Positions 62,313 to 64,000 of a DNA stretch of 64,000 bases are shown piece by piece. This DNA comes from Psoroptes ovis (taxonomy: Eukaryota; Arthropoda; Arachnida; Sarcoptiformes; Psoroptidae). Numbering within the stretch: the stretch's first letter is position 1; each line of letters begins with the position of its first letter. The notes beneath the pieces are model-generated. The model was not told the origin of the DNA and searched no databases. It worked only from the letters and a program-made list of their open reading frames with translations. Where the stretch lies: contig PQWQ01000009.1 in NCBI GenBank assembly GCA_002943765.1, positions 1,612,001 through 1,676,000 on the forward strand, given 5' to 3'. A program made the position numbers and the translations under genes.

Positions 62313-62337
62313 TCGGTAAGGTTTAGTAGAAATTAAA

Positions 62338-62424
62338 ATACTTACCTTGTTATATTTACCTAATTTTATTTACCGTACATTAATTTATACTTACCTCATG
62401 ATACTTACCATGTTATACTTACCT
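62338..62424 (-). repeat. GGTAAGTATA motif array, inverted (E2 right)
   Basis: Copies of TATACTTACC and variants (TATATTTACC, GATACTTACC) mirror 61,694-61,772 and correspond to 53,511-53,612 in E1. Confidence 0.7.
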
Positions 62425-64000
62425 TTTTGTACTATACTGGAATATGTACCCACCGCCATCATCGTCGCCACCGCCACCACCATCCAATTTGTCGCCATCG
62501 TCCTCAGTCAGGGTATCTATTTGTCTCCATCCCTAGATATATACAAATGAAAATATCAAAAAATTTAGATGGATTAAAACAGGGATAACTAAAAAAATCA
62601 AGGGAATAGAAAGTTTTGGCAAGTCAATCAAAAAAAAAAAAAAAAAAATTGGAAAGGTCAAGGGGAATATTCAACAATATGATTGTTAAGTAAAATTAAT
62701 ACTCGTTTAGAAATAATTGTGAATCGGAAACATAAATAGAAGTGTGATCAAATGACTAACAATGGTGGGACAAAAACTAAAAGGAGTTTTATCAAGTCAT
62801 GCAACTGATTAAAGATATGGAAAGACCATAAAAACAGAGGTACTAAGAAAGGCTAAGTATAAAATAATTCAAAAAAAAAATTGAAATGGTCAACGTGTGA
62901 TAACAAATAATAATAATACTAAAGGTAAATTAATAATAATAATAATAATCTTTATTAAGGTGCTCTGCCTTAGCATTTGCATCGTGATATGGTTAAAAGG
63001 AAAATTAATACTCATGCAATTGAAATGGAGAATATTCAAACAATGACTAAATGACTAACAATAATTAAACAAATACTAAAATTTGGCACTCTAGTAATTA
63101 ATAATGGAATAATAGTAAAATTATAAAATTTCACTGACTAAGTAATTTTTGCAAGTAATGCATGTGATTTTAGATAAGCAAAGATCATAGGAACTATGAA
63201 AGATCCTATCACTAACACTAGATTCAATTAGAGTAACAAAACTAATGAGCTTCAAAGAAAGGCTAAGTATAAAATAATTCAAAAAATTGGAATGATCAAA
63301 GGGTGATAACTATTAATAAGAATACCTAAAGAAAATTGATACGCATGCAATTGAAACCAAGACTACTATCTACTAATATTGCTAGACAAGGGCCATGAAT
63401 TTGATTGACAACATCAATATGCTGTAAACAATTTTGGGTCGTGTAAGTATGTAATGTTTTGAATGTAAGTATATAGAAGTATTTGATTTGGTGGTAAACC
63501 AGACAAATTAAATGGTTTGCGACAGACCACAATCAAATCAAAAGATTTGACAATACCTACCATCGCTTTCAAGATAAATATAGGGCCATAATACCATCGG
63601 GAACTGAATTAAGAAAAAACATATGTTAAAACATGCTGCACAGTAATCAAACAAAAACAAAGACTTACTGAAATTTTAGAAAATAGAGCCGAAATAATCG
63701 ATGTTGCCTGGATGAAAATAAAAATTAAATGAAAAAATTTTCTTCAAGACCAATGCCTATTTAAATAGGCAAAAAAAAATTTTTGACAACTCAAAATTTA
63801 TCAAAATTTGTTACTTACTCTCTTATGCTAAGATTGAACACTTAATCATATATTATTAATATGAATGATAAATGTTCATCTTGAATGTGAATTAGAGATG
63901 ACAATATTGATCAAAGAAGAAGAATGAAAACTTCTCTAATTTTCTAGATTTTTCTATGATTGATGATGATACATGACTGTGATGTTATTAGACTCCAACA

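Larger units (their letters stand above)
59072..64000. mobile_element. Foldback-like element E2, inverted copy of E1, cut by window edge
   Basis: Its left end (CAAAATTCGAGCTGTTTTTA from 59,072) equals the reversed right end of E1. Landmarks continue in reverse order: 59,290 pairs with 56,650, 60,410 with 55,440, 61,000 with 54,860, 62,220 with 53,733 and 63,980 with 52,091. Coordinate sums stay near 115,850-116,080. E2 and E1 differ by many substitutions and small indels. E2 ends inside its right terminal repeat at the window edge. As in E1, no transposase domain was recognised. Confidence 0.75.

Noticed and set aside
51781..64000. Whole inverted arrangement as an assembly mirror artefact
   Set aside because: E1 and E2 differ by many substitutions and indels and the spacer halves are unrelated. 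An artefact would give near-identical arms. Not excluded for the outer edge, which is cut off.

Overview
The window is animal nuclear DNA that is roughly 75% A+T by eye. It carries intron-rich genes with GT-AG introns (mostly 50-400 bp, a few of several kb), Asn/Gln/His/Ser-rich low-complexity protein segments, LINE-type and hairpin repeats, and no bacterial operon features. Composition and gene style suggest an arthropod with a compact AT-rich genome. An acariform (astigmatid) mite is my best guess, but that is inference. No tRNA, rRNA or CRISPR array was found.

Layout: (1) 1-14,654 is AT-rich non-coding DNA with small hairpin elements and microsatellites. (2) 14,655-32,101 (+) is a type I diacylglycerol kinase gene with 21 recognised coding exons. 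All internal junctions keep frame; the exon with the start codon was not found. Its ~7 kb fourth intron holds an apparently full-length non-LTR retrotransposon (20,959-25,706, antisense, two intact ORFs, 12-bp target-site duplication). (3) 32,905-33,979 (-) is a p47/NSFL1C-type p97 cofactor with SEP and UBX domains. It lies head-to-head with (4) 34,386-35,571 (+), a cytochrome b561-family membrane protein. (5) 36,020-38,657 (-) is an F-box protein with seven coding exons. (6) 42,901-50,508 (+) is a phospholipase C-like (PRIP/PLCL) protein with 14 coding exons that lacks key catalytic residues. (7) 50,509-64,000 is gene-poor repeat territory. Two copies of a ~5 kb foldback-like element (E1 ~51,781-57,107; E2 ~59,072 to the window edge) lie in opposite orientation about an axis near 58.0 kb. 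Each copy is itself largely palindromic around a ~510-bp GC-rich module.

The host genes share a phosphoinositide/diacylglycerol theme (DGK and PRIP), but nothing shows they are co-regulated. The strongest unusual items are the nested inverted-repeat elements, the PRIP protein with extra catalytic-site losses, a b561 protein that keeps only one of the two haem-ligand His pairs, the intact LINE, and an ~80-bp TA-flanked hairpin family with five copies in the window.

Exon boundaries were derived by hand from splice consensus, reading phase and remembered family sequences. No alignment or search was run.
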